Shown here one piece after another: positions 27,798 through 35,958 of a DNA stretch of 64,000 bases (its first letter is position 1; each line of letters starts with the position of its first letter). Under the pieces are notes generated by a model. It was given only the letters and a program-made list of their open reading frames with translations, was not told the origin of the DNA and made no database searches. The stretch lies in NCBI RefSeq assembly GCF_040448675.1, contig NZ_CP159289.1:2294001-2358000 (forward strand), read 5' to 3'. The translations under genes were made by a program, and so were the position numbers. This DNA comes from Dyadobacter sp. 676 (GTDB lineage Bacteria; Bacteroidota; Bacteroidia; Cytophagales; Spirosomataceae).

Positions 27798-27805
27798 GCA
27801 AAGTA
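27798..27805 (-). promoter_or_regulatory. Promoter of the SusC-SusD-sulfatase operon (TACTTTGC)
   Basis: The minus strand reads TACTTTGC, an exact TAnnTTTGC -7 element, with TTG motifs 14 and 17 bases upstream. The following CTATATG shares the core TTTACTTTGYCTAT with the promoters at 13.8 and 19.9 kb. It predicts a leader of about 215 nt. Apart from the leader peptide and its hairpin, the 27575-27917 gap holds nothing else recognisable. Confidence 0.6.
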
Positions 27806-27917
27806 AAATAGCGAATCTGCAACAAGCAACCCGGGTTTACTTATTTTGAACAAATCGGGCGATTTTTAAAGATTACTGCTATTAATCATGTAAAAAATAC
27901 AAAGGCGGCGATTATAC

Positions 27918-29126
27918 TCACCGCCCGTAGATCGTTTGCAGGTATTGCTTTTGCAAGGTCGAGAAATACAACACGCCGCCGATCAGCACCGCCCAGATAA
28001 GGAAAAGCAGCGTGGGGTGCGGGAAATAATGGTAAGCCGTAATGAACACCAATGCGCCGCGGGCGAATTCGAGGTAAAACACCCAGCGGCGCTGTTCGAG
28101 AATGGCGCCACAGTTGATGAGTGTCACAAATAGCACCAGTGCGACCATCACTTGCAGAAAAGTTTCTTCCTGATGCTCGAAAAGAAGCAGGAAAAACAGC
28201 GTGGTCACGGTAACGATGAACTGCACCAAAACATACCGCCTGAATTTCTGTGACCGTACGCGCACTTTGTTTTTGGACAGAAAACGCTTTTCGACAATGC
28301 GTCTCACAGCCGGGTCGAAATCGGCCGGACTGCCGAAAATGACTTTCAGTTTCGCAGCAATGCCCTTTTGCTGCTGGGCGTAATACCAGATTTCAACGAG
28401 AAAATGGAAATGTTGCCATAGAAAGCTATAACTGTCGAGCTGCCTGGTGAGGCCGTAAACGGGCTCCTCTTTTTCCTCCGCGAATGTGCCGAAAAGTTTG
28501 TCCCAGATAATGAACATGTCCCCGAAATTCTTATCGAGATATGCCTCGTTGCTCGCGTGGTGCACGCGGTGGTGCGAGGGTGTCACCAATATGTATTCGA
28601 GAATGCCCAGCTTGCCGATCACCTGCGTATGTGTGAAAAAGGGATATAATCCGTGCACGATAAGCATTGTCGTGATCATCTGCGCCGGGAAGCCGATCAG
28701 CGGCAGCACCGACCAGAAGGCCGTTCGCACCACCGCCTGAAAAATCGTTATGCGTGTTCCCGCCGTATAGTTGAACTCCTCGCTCGTATGATGCACGACG
28801 TGAAAGCCCCAGAAGAGGTTGATCTTGTGCCCCGCGCGATGGTACCAGTACCAAACAAAATCGGTCGCGAGCAGCAATGCGATCCATACGAGCAATGTGG
28901 GGCGGATCTCGAACAACCCGTAATTCTTCTGGAGATAATCATAGAAAAAGAAGAACGAACCGGCCGTAAACATGTCGGTAAGCCGTTCGGCCACGCCTAC
29001 ATTCATATTGGCAATGGAGCTGTTGAAATTGAACAACTGCCGTCCAAGACGCTTTGAAACCCAATATTCAATCCCGATCAGCAAAAGGAACAATGGAACG
29101 GCCAATGCCATGTAATTCAGCGCCAT
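27918..29126 (-). CDS. Sterol desaturase / fatty-acid hydroxylase superfamily membrane enzyme
   Basis: This encodes 402 residues. Hydrophobic helices flank the histidine clusters HRAGH (about 95), HVVHHTSEEFN (about 110) and HRVHHASNEAYLDKNFG (about 185), the di-iron site of the superfamily. A C-terminal extension of about 130 residues with four more hydrophobic segments is typical of the larger bacterial members and of alkylglycerol monooxygenase-like proteins. The substrate is probably a membrane lipid. It is divergent from the LacI-type regulator and not obviously linked to the SusC operon. It is not a close copy of the 12.2-kb homologue. Confidence 0.87.
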   Translation of the reverse strand: MALNYMALAVPLFLLLIGIEYWVSKRLGRQLFNFNSSIANMNVGVAERLTDMFTAGSFFFFYDYLQKNYGLFEIRPTLLVWIALLLATDFVWYWYHRAGHKINLFWGFHVVHHTSEEFNYTAGTRITIFQAVVRTAFWSVLPLIGFPAQMITTMLIVHGLYPFFTHTQVIGKLGILEYILVTPSHHRVHHASNEAYLDKNFGDMFIIWDKLFGTFAEEKEEPVYGLTRQLDSYSFLWQHFHFLVEIWYYAQQQKGIAAKLKVIFGSPADFDPAVRRIVEKRFLSKNKVRVRSQKFRRYVLVQFIVTVTTLFFLLLFEHQEETFLQVMVALVLFVTLINCGAILEQRRWVFYLEFARGALVFITAYHYFPHPTLLFLIWAVLIGGVLYFSTLQKQYLQTIYGR

Positions 29127-29314
29127 AACCGATTCTTTTACTATATTTACTTAATAGATTATATATACAAATATTGAATGCGGGATTGTATTTGCCAAAA
29201 ATTTGACTGAAAACCATTAAATAAAATCTAAAACCCTTTTATTCGTGGTTTTACAACGCGGGCAACGTCTGCCTGCCTGAATTTGATACTGATACCAAAA
29301 TCTCCCTTTTCCGG

Positions 29315-30372
29315 ATGGAAAAAGAAAATACCTATTACGGGGTGAAAGAAATCGCCCGTCGTGCCAATGTCTCCATCGCAACCGTCGACCGTGTGCTGCA
29401 CAACCGGTCGGGTGTTTCGGAAAAGACCAAAAAGAAGATCAACGATATCATCAAGGAGCTCGACTACCAGCCGAATATCCTTGCCAGCCGTCTCGCTTCG
29501 AAGAAAATCATTTCATTGGCCGTCCTCATTCCACGCGTTTCGGAGGAAACAGATTTTTGGGAAGCTCCCATGAAAGGCATTACGCGCGCGGATGCGGAGA
29601 TCAGAAAATATGGCGTACAGGTCACGACCTTCTACTTCGATCTCAACGATCCCGCTACATTCAACGAGCAGGCTGCGGCCATTCTCGACGGCCATTTCAA
29701 AGGCGTATTGCTCGCCCCTTCGTTTATCGAAGAGTCCCGGAAATTCGTCCGCGCCTGCCGGGAAAAAAAATACCCTTCGTCTTCATCGATTCCGACCTGC
29801 CCGACGAGGATAACCTCTGCTACATTGGGCCGCATTTATTCCAGAGTGGTTACGTGGGCGCCAAACTTTCGACTTACCGTTTGAAAGAAAAGCATAAAGT
29901 GGCCGTCGTAAATATCTCGAAGGAAACCGACAGCTACAACTACCTCCAAATCGAAGAAGGTTTTCGCAGTTATTTTAAAGACCGTAACCTGCCGATCGAG
30001 ATCGTCCGGATCGATATCAAGGATACCGACAGCCTGTCCGTCGCCCGCGACCTTACGCGCGCATTGCATGAGCATGCCGACATCGAAGCAATTTTCGTCA
30101 CCAACTCCCGCGTTTTCTCCGTCGCCGCTTTCCTCGAAAAGAACAAGCGTTCCGACATTTCGCTCATCGGTTATGACTATTTGAAAGAAAATATCGCCTA
30201 CCTGAACAAGGAGCTGATCGACTTCCTGATTTGCCACAAACCCGAAGAGCAGGGCTACCGCGGATTAATGGCCCTTTACCAGACGCTCGTCCTCGGCGCG
30301 CCGGTGGAAAAGACGCATTTCATGCCGATCGACATTGTGACGAAGGAGAATCAGGCGTTTTATCAAAACTAG
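29315..30372 (+). CDS. LacI-family transcriptional regulator, frameshifted at an A8 tract
   Basis: This should encode about 352 residues. The LacI HTH is YYGVKEIARRANVSIATVDR with hinge region YQPNILASRLASKK, followed by a periplasmic-binding-protein-like sensor domain. The frame breaks at the A8 run 29763-29770. With nine A the protein reads CREKKIPFVFIDSDLPDEDN without interruption, so a one-base loss or miscall is likely. The gene is first before a large co-directional amino-sugar cluster and probably represses or activates it in response to a sugar. It is separated from the next gene by a 420-bp REP-rich gap. Confidence 0.87.
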
Positions 30373-30446
30373 CGGGGGCCGACTCCGGTTTCGTTTGATT
30401 TATTGTTAAATTCCTACGGAATTGAGAATACCCGATGGCTATCCCG

Positions 30447-30595
30447 ATTTCTACCGATATTACATCGCTACGCGATTCCGATGCTGTTGGAAGTTTGAAA
30501 AGATAATGCCGCCAGGCATGTAATATTGGTAGCAAACAATCATTCAGGAGCATTCCGGCAATGCCGTCAGGCGTGTAACGATAATGTTGGCGCAA
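30447..30595. repeat. REP-like palindromic repeats between the LacI gene and the oxidoreductase
   Basis: The 30373-30791 gap has no gene. It holds ATTTCTACCGATATTACATC followed by GCTACGCGATT at 30447-30477, a form I associate with intergenic repeats in this phylum. It also holds two copies of AATGCCGYCAGGCRTGTAAY (30504-30523 and 30560-30579), each with an imperfect GCC-GGC stem. The two copies are 56 bases apart. Confidence 0.5.
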
Positions 30596-30791
30596 CTACA
30601 CGTTAGCAAACCATGCAGCACCGACGTTTCCATCAAACGCCATATTTACTTCCCCGCATCATCCCCGACGCAAAATTTCTTGTAAACAATATCCTCAATT
30701 ACTTGTAAATTAAATTATGTGTGTATATTTACGGGTACGTACCCGAAATCAAAACGGGCTCACTATTCCTGAACTCTTTTCCCTTTGTTTT

Positions 30792-31796
30792 ATGCATTCG
30801 CTTAGCAGACGAAAGTTTATTTTCCAATCGGCCGCCGCCGGTGCCGTTCTGGGTTTGATAGATCATTTGCCGGCACTGGCGCGGCCTGCCGAGGGCAAAA
30901 GAGTCGGGATTATCGGGTTGGACACTTCGCATGCCATCGCATTTACAAAAGCCCTGAATGCCGAACAGCCTGACGCGATTTATGACGGTTATAAAGTGGT
31001 AGCCGCATATCCTTATGGAAGCAAAGACATCGAGTCGAGCACCAAGCGCATTCCGGGTTATATCGAGGAAGTAAAGAAGATGGGCGTCGAGATCGTCGGT
31101 TCTATCAAGGAGTTATTGGGAAAAACCGATGTGATTTTACTCGAAACAAACGACGGCCGCCTGCATTTGGAACAGGCGCTGGAAGTTTTTAAAGCGGGAA
31201 AAAGAATGTTTATCGATAAACCCGTCGCCGCTTCGCTTTCGGATACTCTGAAAATTTACGAAGCTGCCAAAAAATACAATATCCCCGTTTTCTCGGCCTC
31301 TTCGCTACGCTACATCAAAGGCATCGAAAGCATCGACAAGAAAAAGGTGCTCGGCGCGGACACGTATAGCCCCGCCGTTCTCGAAAAAACACACCCGGAC
31401 TTCTTCTGGTACGGCATTCACGGTGTGGAGACGCTTTACACCGTCATGGGTACCGGTTGCAAGAGCGTCACGCGGGTGAGCACACCGAATACCGACATCG
31501 CGGTGGGTATCTGGGCCGATGGCCGCACCGGCACGTTCCGCGGCACACGTACGGGCAAGCACGACTACGGCGGCACCGTCTTCACCGAGGACGGCAACAA
31601 GGTTTTAGGTCCTTACGGTGGCTATGAGCCACTTCTGGTGGATATTATCAGGTATTTCAAAACCGGGGAAGTACCGGTGACACCCGAAGAAACGATTGAA
31701 ATTTTCGCTTTCATGGAGGCTGCCGACGAAAGCAAACGCCAGGGCGGCAAGAGCGTGACGCTGGAAAGCGTACTCGCCAAGGCCGGCAAAAAATAG
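30792..31796 (+). CDS. Tat-exported Gfo/Idh/MocA-family oxidoreductase
   Basis: This encodes 334 residues. ATG 30792 opens MHSLSRRKFIFQSAAAGAVL, a twin-arginine signal (SRRKF); the frame is open 25 codons upstream, but that lacks a signal. The Rossmann region is KRVGIIGLDTSHAIAF, slightly unusual because GxGxxG is reduced to GLDTSH. MFIDKPVAAS supplies the EKP-like motif, here DKP, with the conserved Lys. NAD(P)-dependent oxidation or reduction of a sugar in the periplasm is likely, with the cofactor carried out folded by Tat. It is followed by a Tat-exported aminotransferase, a pairing like NtdC/NtdA. Confidence 0.85.
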   Translation: MHSLSRRKFIFQSAAAGAVLGLIDHLPALARPAEGKRVGIIGLDTSHAIAFTKALNAEQPDAIYDGYKVVAAYPYGSKDIESSTKRIPGYIEEVKKMGVEIVGSIKELLGKTDVILLETNDGRLHLEQALEVFKAGKRMFIDKPVAASLSDTLKIYEAAKKYNIPVFSASSLRYIKGIESIDKKKVLGADTYSPAVLEKTHPDFFWYGIHGVETLYTVMGTGCKSVTRVSTPNTDIAVGIWADGRTGTFRGTRTGKHDYGGTVFTEDGNKVLGPYGGYEPLLVDIIRYFKTGEVPVTPEETIEIFAFMEAADESKRQGGKSVTLESVLAKAGKK

Positions 31797-31829
31797 ATTT
31801 CCCGACATCAACCCATAACCCGTTGTCCC

Positions 31830-33221
31830 ATGAAAGCATTCAGCTCCCGATTGTCGCGAAGAACGTTTATCAAACAGAATTCACTGGCGGGGCTGGGTGT
31901 GGCCCTTGCTTCCTCATCGGCGACGGCGTTGCCGGTGATCGGATCGAAACCGGCACAGGAACCTGCGATACTGGGCGGGCCCCCGGCCTGGGCAGAGGTA
32001 AAATGGCCGGTATGGCCGCAATGGAACCCTGAAACGGATGAAAAACTGCTGCTGGACGTGGTCCGGAGCGGAATATGGTCGCGGGCCGGCGTGGTGGCGC
32101 AGTTCGAAAAGGAATGGGCGGCGGCGTTGGGCGCTAAGCGGTGCCTCGCGGTCGTAAACGGTACCAATGCGCTGGTAACGGCCATTCACCAGCTTGGCAT
32201 CGGGGCGGGCGACGAGGTACTGGTGCCTCCCTATACGTTCATCGCATCGGTTTCTTCCATTCTTTCCAATGGCGCGATGCCCGTTTTTGTAGACATCGAC
32301 GCGGAGACTTTCCTGCTCGATCCCGCCAAAATCGAAGCGAAGATTACGCCCCGCACCAAAGCCATTCTCGCCGTGCACATTCTCGGGCTACCCGTGGATA
32401 TGGACCGCGTTATGGCCATTGCACGAAAGCACAAGCTACTCGTGATCGAGGATGCCTGCCAGGCGCATTTGGCCGAATATGATAACAAGAAAGTCGGTAC
32501 GATCGGCGATGCGGGCTGTTTCAGTTTTCAGAACTCCAAAAACCTGCCGATTGGCGAAGGAGGCGCGATTGTGAGCAACAAAGACCATTTTATAGATCTT
32601 TGCTTTTCGTATACTAACTTCGGCAATCCATACGGTACAGCCGTAGGTGCGGTAGGTACGGGGGCGGTGATGCAGGGTACTAAGCTCCGGTTTTCGGAAT
32701 ACCAGGCGGCCATCGGCATTGCCCAGCTGAAACGCCTCGACGCACAAACCACCACACGCAACGAAAATGCCGAATACCTGAAATCGCAGATCAAGGACAT
32801 TCCCGGTATCGTTCCCTATAAATTATACGACAAGGTCACACGCGGCGCATTCCATTTATTCCCGTTCCGCTATCAGAAAGAAGGTTTCAAAGAGCTTTCG
32901 AGGGATGCATTTCTCAAAGCATTGCAGGCGGAAGGCGTTCCCTGTTCGAGCGGGTACGCGACTCTGAATACCCAACCTTATCTGAAAGACACATTCGAAT
33001 CGGAGAATTACCGGAGAATGTATCCGAAGGAAATGCTGGATATCAACCGCTACAACGAACAGAACAAATGTCCGGTTAACGACAAAGTCTGCCATGAGGA
33101 GGCTGTCTGGTTTACCCAAAATATGCTCCTGGGCACGAAGGACGACATGAAAGCGATTGCTTCGGCCATTGAAAAGATCCACCACAACGTCGACAAGATC
33201 AAAACGCTGGGACAGAAATGA
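31830..33221 (+). CDS. Tat-exported DegT/DnrJ/EryC1-type PLP aminotransferase
   Basis: This encodes 463 residues. The signal MKAFSSRLSRRTFIKQNSLA carries SRRTF, so export is by Tat, fitting a cofactor-loaded enzyme. The fold-type I aminotransferase body has AVVNGTNALVTAIHQLGIGAG, the EDACQAHLAEYDNKKVG segment with Asp binding the pyridine nitrogen, and FSFQNSKNLPIGEGGAIVSN with the PLP-binding Lys. DegT enzymes transaminate keto-sugars. The upstream oxidoreductase could make the keto group, as NtdC does for NtdA in kanosamine synthesis (known system). Here the location points to periplasmic catabolism or conversion of an amino sugar. It overlaps the next gene by four bases. Confidence 0.88.
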   Translation: MKAFSSRLSRRTFIKQNSLAGLGVALASSSATALPVIGSKPAQEPAILGGPPAWAEVKWPVWPQWNPETDEKLLLDVVRSGIWSRAGVVAQFEKEWAAALGAKRCLAVVNGTNALVTAIHQLGIGAGDEVLVPPYTFIASVSSILSNGAMPVFVDIDAETFLLDPAKIEAKITPRTKAILAVHILGLPVDMDRVMAIARKHKLLVIEDACQAHLAEYDNKKVGTIGDAGCFSFQNSKNLPIGEGGAIVSNKDHFIDLCFSYTNFGNPYGTAVGAVGTGAVMQGTKLRFSEYQAAIGIAQLKRLDAQTTTRNENAEYLKSQIKDIPGIVPYKLYDKVTRGAFHLFPFRYQKEGFKELSRDAFLKALQAEGVPCSSGYATLNTQPYLKDTFESENYRRMYPKEMLDINRYNEQNKCPVNDKVCHEEAVWFTQNMLLGTKDDMKAIASAIEKIHHNVDKIKTLGQK

Positions 33222-34585
33222 GGATAGCCATTGCATTGTCGTTATTGCTTTTGGGAGTTCTCCCCGCCGGTGCGCAGGGCTGGAAAGCGGGCGTGGCCAA
33301 AGTGGCCATTACCCCGGCCGAACCGATGTGGATGGCCGGTTTCGCGGCGCGTACGCATGCGTCCGAGGGAAAACTGCACGACCTCTGGGCGAAAGCACTG
33401 GCCATTCAGGATGCCGACGGAAAGCAGGCCGTGCTCATTACGACAGATTTGCTGGGTTTTCCGAAAGCAATGTCCGACACGATCCGGGCAAAACTCAATG
33501 ACCGTTACAAACTTTCCAAAGCGCAGATTATCCTCAACAGTTCGCACACACACTCCGGGCCCGTGCTGGGGGCTGCGCTGTCGGATATATATCCTTTAAA
33601 TGAGGGAGATCAAAAGAAAATAGACCAGTATTCGGCCAAACTGATCGACCGGATCGTGAACCTGACCGGCGATGCATTAAAAGCCCTGCAACCGGCCACG
33701 ATCGACACGCGGAATGGTGTGACCCGCTTTCAGGTGAACCGCCGGAACAACGACGCGGCGACTTTGGAAAGGTTGACGGAAATCACCGGTCCCGGCGACC
33801 CGGCTGTACCCGTGCTGAAAGTTTCGGACGCCAAAGGCAAAATCATCGCAATCGCATTTGGTTATGCATGCCATCCAACGGTTTTGGACGGTTACCAATG
33901 GTCGGGCGATTACCCCGGCTGGGCGCAGATCGAACTGGAAAAGTTGTATCCCGGCGCTACCGCCTTGTTTTTTCAGGGTGCCGGCGCCGATCAGAACCCA
34001 TTACCCCGGCATACAGTGCCACTTGCCATTCAATACGGCAAAACACTTGCCGCGGCTGTCGAACGGGTATTGAGCGAGGAAATGAAGCCATTGGCGCCCC
34101 GCCTGTCGACGGCCTATAACGAGGTATCGCTTTCATTAACGACCGCTCCTACGCGCGAGCAACTGTCAGCGATGGCCGAAAAAGCCACCGGTTTCCAGCA
34201 AAGATGGGCCCGGCGGATGATCGCTCAGATCGACGCGAAGAAGCCATTCCAAACCTCCTACCCGTTTCCCTTGCAGGTATGGAAGCTCGGCGACCAGGCC
34301 ATTATGACGCTGGGCGGTGAACTGGTGGTGGATTATGCGATTAATCTGAAAAAAATATTTGGTCAGGATACGTTTGTAATGGGTTATTCCAACGACGTGA
34401 TGACCTACATTCCCAGCACCACCATCCTCCGCGAGGGCGGGTATGAAGGCGAAGTAGCCGCCATTGTGTACGGCCTGCCGGCAACCTGGGCGTCGGACGT
34501 CGAAATTGAAATATTGAACGGGATGGTGCAACTGGCTAAGGAGGCCGGGGTCGTCAAACCGGAATCCAGGGTGATCAAGAATTAA
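33218..34585 (+). CDS. Neutral/alkaline ceramidase-like N-terminal domain hydrolase, secreted
   Basis: This encodes 455 residues. Signal peptide: MRIAIALSLLLLGVLPAGAQ. The domain is that of neutral non-lysosomal ceramidases: GVAKVAITPAEPMWMAGFAAR, LNSSHTHSGP with zinc-binding His residues, GYACHPTVLDGYQWSGDYPG and QGAGADQNPLP. The C-terminal ceramidase Ig-like domain is absent. Proteins of this shorter type are common in Bacteroidota sugar clusters and probably hydrolyse an amide such as an N-acyl amino sugar rather than ceramide; this is inference. Its ATG overlaps the aminotransferase stop (ATGA), so translation is coupled. Confidence 0.85.
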   Translation: MRIAIALSLLLLGVLPAGAQGWKAGVAKVAITPAEPMWMAGFAARTHASEGKLHDLWAKALAIQDADGKQAVLITTDLLGFPKAMSDTIRAKLNDRYKLSKAQIILNSSHTHSGPVLGAALSDIYPLNEGDQKKIDQYSAKLIDRIVNLTGDALKALQPATIDTRNGVTRFQVNRRNNDAATLERLTEITGPGDPAVPVLKVSDAKGKIIAIAFGYACHPTVLDGYQWSGDYPGWAQIELEKLYPGATALFFQGAGADQNPLPRHTVPLAIQYGKTLAAAVERVLSEEMKPLAPRLSTAYNEVSLSLTTAPTREQLSAMAEKATGFQQRWARRMIAQIDAKKPFQTSYPFPLQVWKLGDQAIMTLGGELVVDYAINLKKIFGQDTFVMGYSNDVMTYIPSTTILREGGYEGEVAAIVYGLPATWASDVEIEILNGMVQLAKEAGVVKPESRVIKN

Positions 34586-34611
34586 TATTTACTCCAAGTG
34601 CGCCTCTACCC

Positions 34612-35931
34612 GTGAACAGTATCGATTATTCCATCAACTTTGAACCATTGGCCGGGCCGAAACCTTTGATCGCAAAACATTACTATTCGGGCTTCCCGCG
34701 GGCGCACGACACGTACAATGCGGTCTCCGCGGCGAGTGACGGGAAGATTTACTACATTCTGTCGTCGGACAATCATGAAATCGGCGGGCAGATGTTTGTC
34801 TACGACCCCGCGAGCGACACGGTTCGCTTCCTGGGCGATCTAACGGAGATCTGTGGCGAACAGGATCTGAAGGCCATTCCGCAAGGCAAAAGCCACGTGC
34901 GCTTTTACGAAAGAAACGGAAAGCTGTATTTCTCCACGCACATCGGCTACTACCAGCTTATCGACGGCACGGACCGCCTTCCCGAGCAGGCGCCCGAGGG
35001 TTACGCATTGTACCCCGGCGGGCATTTCCTTTCCTACGACCTTCAAACCGGCGTATTTGAAGACCTGGCCGTCGTTCCGAATGGCGAAGGAATGGTATCG
35101 ATGACTATGGACCGCGACCGCGGGCATTTGTACGGCATTACCTGGCCATACGGCAATTTTATCCATTATGATACCGAAAAAAGACAGCTCCGGGACCTCG
35201 GGCCCGTTTCGCACAAAGGCGAGGCGGGCACACCCGGCACCGATTTCCGTTCGCTTTGCCGGTCGCTGTTTGTGGATGCCGAACTAGGCGATGTGTATTT
35301 TTCGGTGGCCGACGGCGATATTTTTACCTACAATCCTGAAACCCGAATCCTGCACAAGCTCGAAAATGTGGATTTGCGCCTGGACTATTTCGGTAAATAT
35401 GATCCCACACGTCCCGGCAGCATGTGCTATAACTGGCGGAAAATTTTCTGGCATCCCAAAGAGCAGGTGGCTTATGGCGTGCATGGCAATTCGGGTTATC
35501 TGTTCCGTTTTGATCCCCGCCAGGAGAAAATCGAACTCGTGGAGCGCATTACGTCGGAACCTTCGCGAAAAAGCGGGATGTTCGACCAGTTCAGCTATGG
35601 TTACCTCGGCTTCCAGCTCGGGCCGGACGGCGAAACGATCTATTACCTCACCGGCGGGCCCATTTACGAGGATGGCAAGCGGGTCAAAGGGGAAGATCAG
35701 ATCGCCAAAGGAGCCGCGCGCGGACTGGAAAATCTGCATTTAATTACATTTCATTTACCAACTCATACATATAAAGACCACGGACCGGTCTTTTATGAAG
35801 ACGGCGGGCGCCCTACGTACGTCAACTCGATTGCCGTCGGCGCCGACGGAACTGTTTATACATTGGCCCGCTTCGAGCATGAGGGCAATATTATCCAGGA
35901 CCTGGTCAGGATACCGAACCCGTTTCAATAA
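34612..35931 (+). CDS. Beta-propeller protein of unknown specificity
   Basis: This encodes 439 residues from GTG 34612; no better start was found. Repeating blade-like units occur: DGKIYYILSSDNHEIGGQMF, RNGKLYFSTHIGYYQLIDGT, DRGHLYGITWPYGNFIHYDT, LGDVYFSVADGDIFTYNPET and QVAYGVHGNSGYLFRFDPRQ. This gives about seven blades of a WD40/NHL-like or oligogalacturonate-lyase-like propeller. There is no clear signal peptide, so location is uncertain. It sits in the middle of the amino-sugar cluster, 26 bases after the ceramidase-like gene, and may bind or cleave the sugar substrate. Confidence 0.7.
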   Translation: MNSIDYSINFEPLAGPKPLIAKHYYSGFPRAHDTYNAVSAASDGKIYYILSSDNHEIGGQMFVYDPASDTVRFLGDLTEICGEQDLKAIPQGKSHVRFYERNGKLYFSTHIGYYQLIDGTDRLPEQAPEGYALYPGGHFLSYDLQTGVFEDLAVVPNGEGMVSMTMDRDRGHLYGITWPYGNFIHYDTEKRQLRDLGPVSHKGEAGTPGTDFRSLCRSLFVDAELGDVYFSVADGDIFTYNPETRILHKLENVDLRLDYFGKYDPTRPGSMCYNWRKIFWHPKEQVAYGVHGNSGYLFRFDPRQEKIELVERITSEPSRKSGMFDQFSYGYLGFQLGPDGETIYYLTGGPIYEDGKRVKGEDQIAKGAARGLENLHLITFHLPTHTYKDHGPVFYEDGGRPTYVNSIAVGADGTVYTLARFEHEGNIIQDLVRIPNPFQ

Positions 35932-35958
35932 TCAACCAGATATTAACCTTTTTTCTCA

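Noticed and set aside
30373..30791. Possible CRISPR-like spacing of repeats
   Set aside because: Only two related units 56 bases apart with unequal sequence; they fit REP elements, not a CRISPR array.
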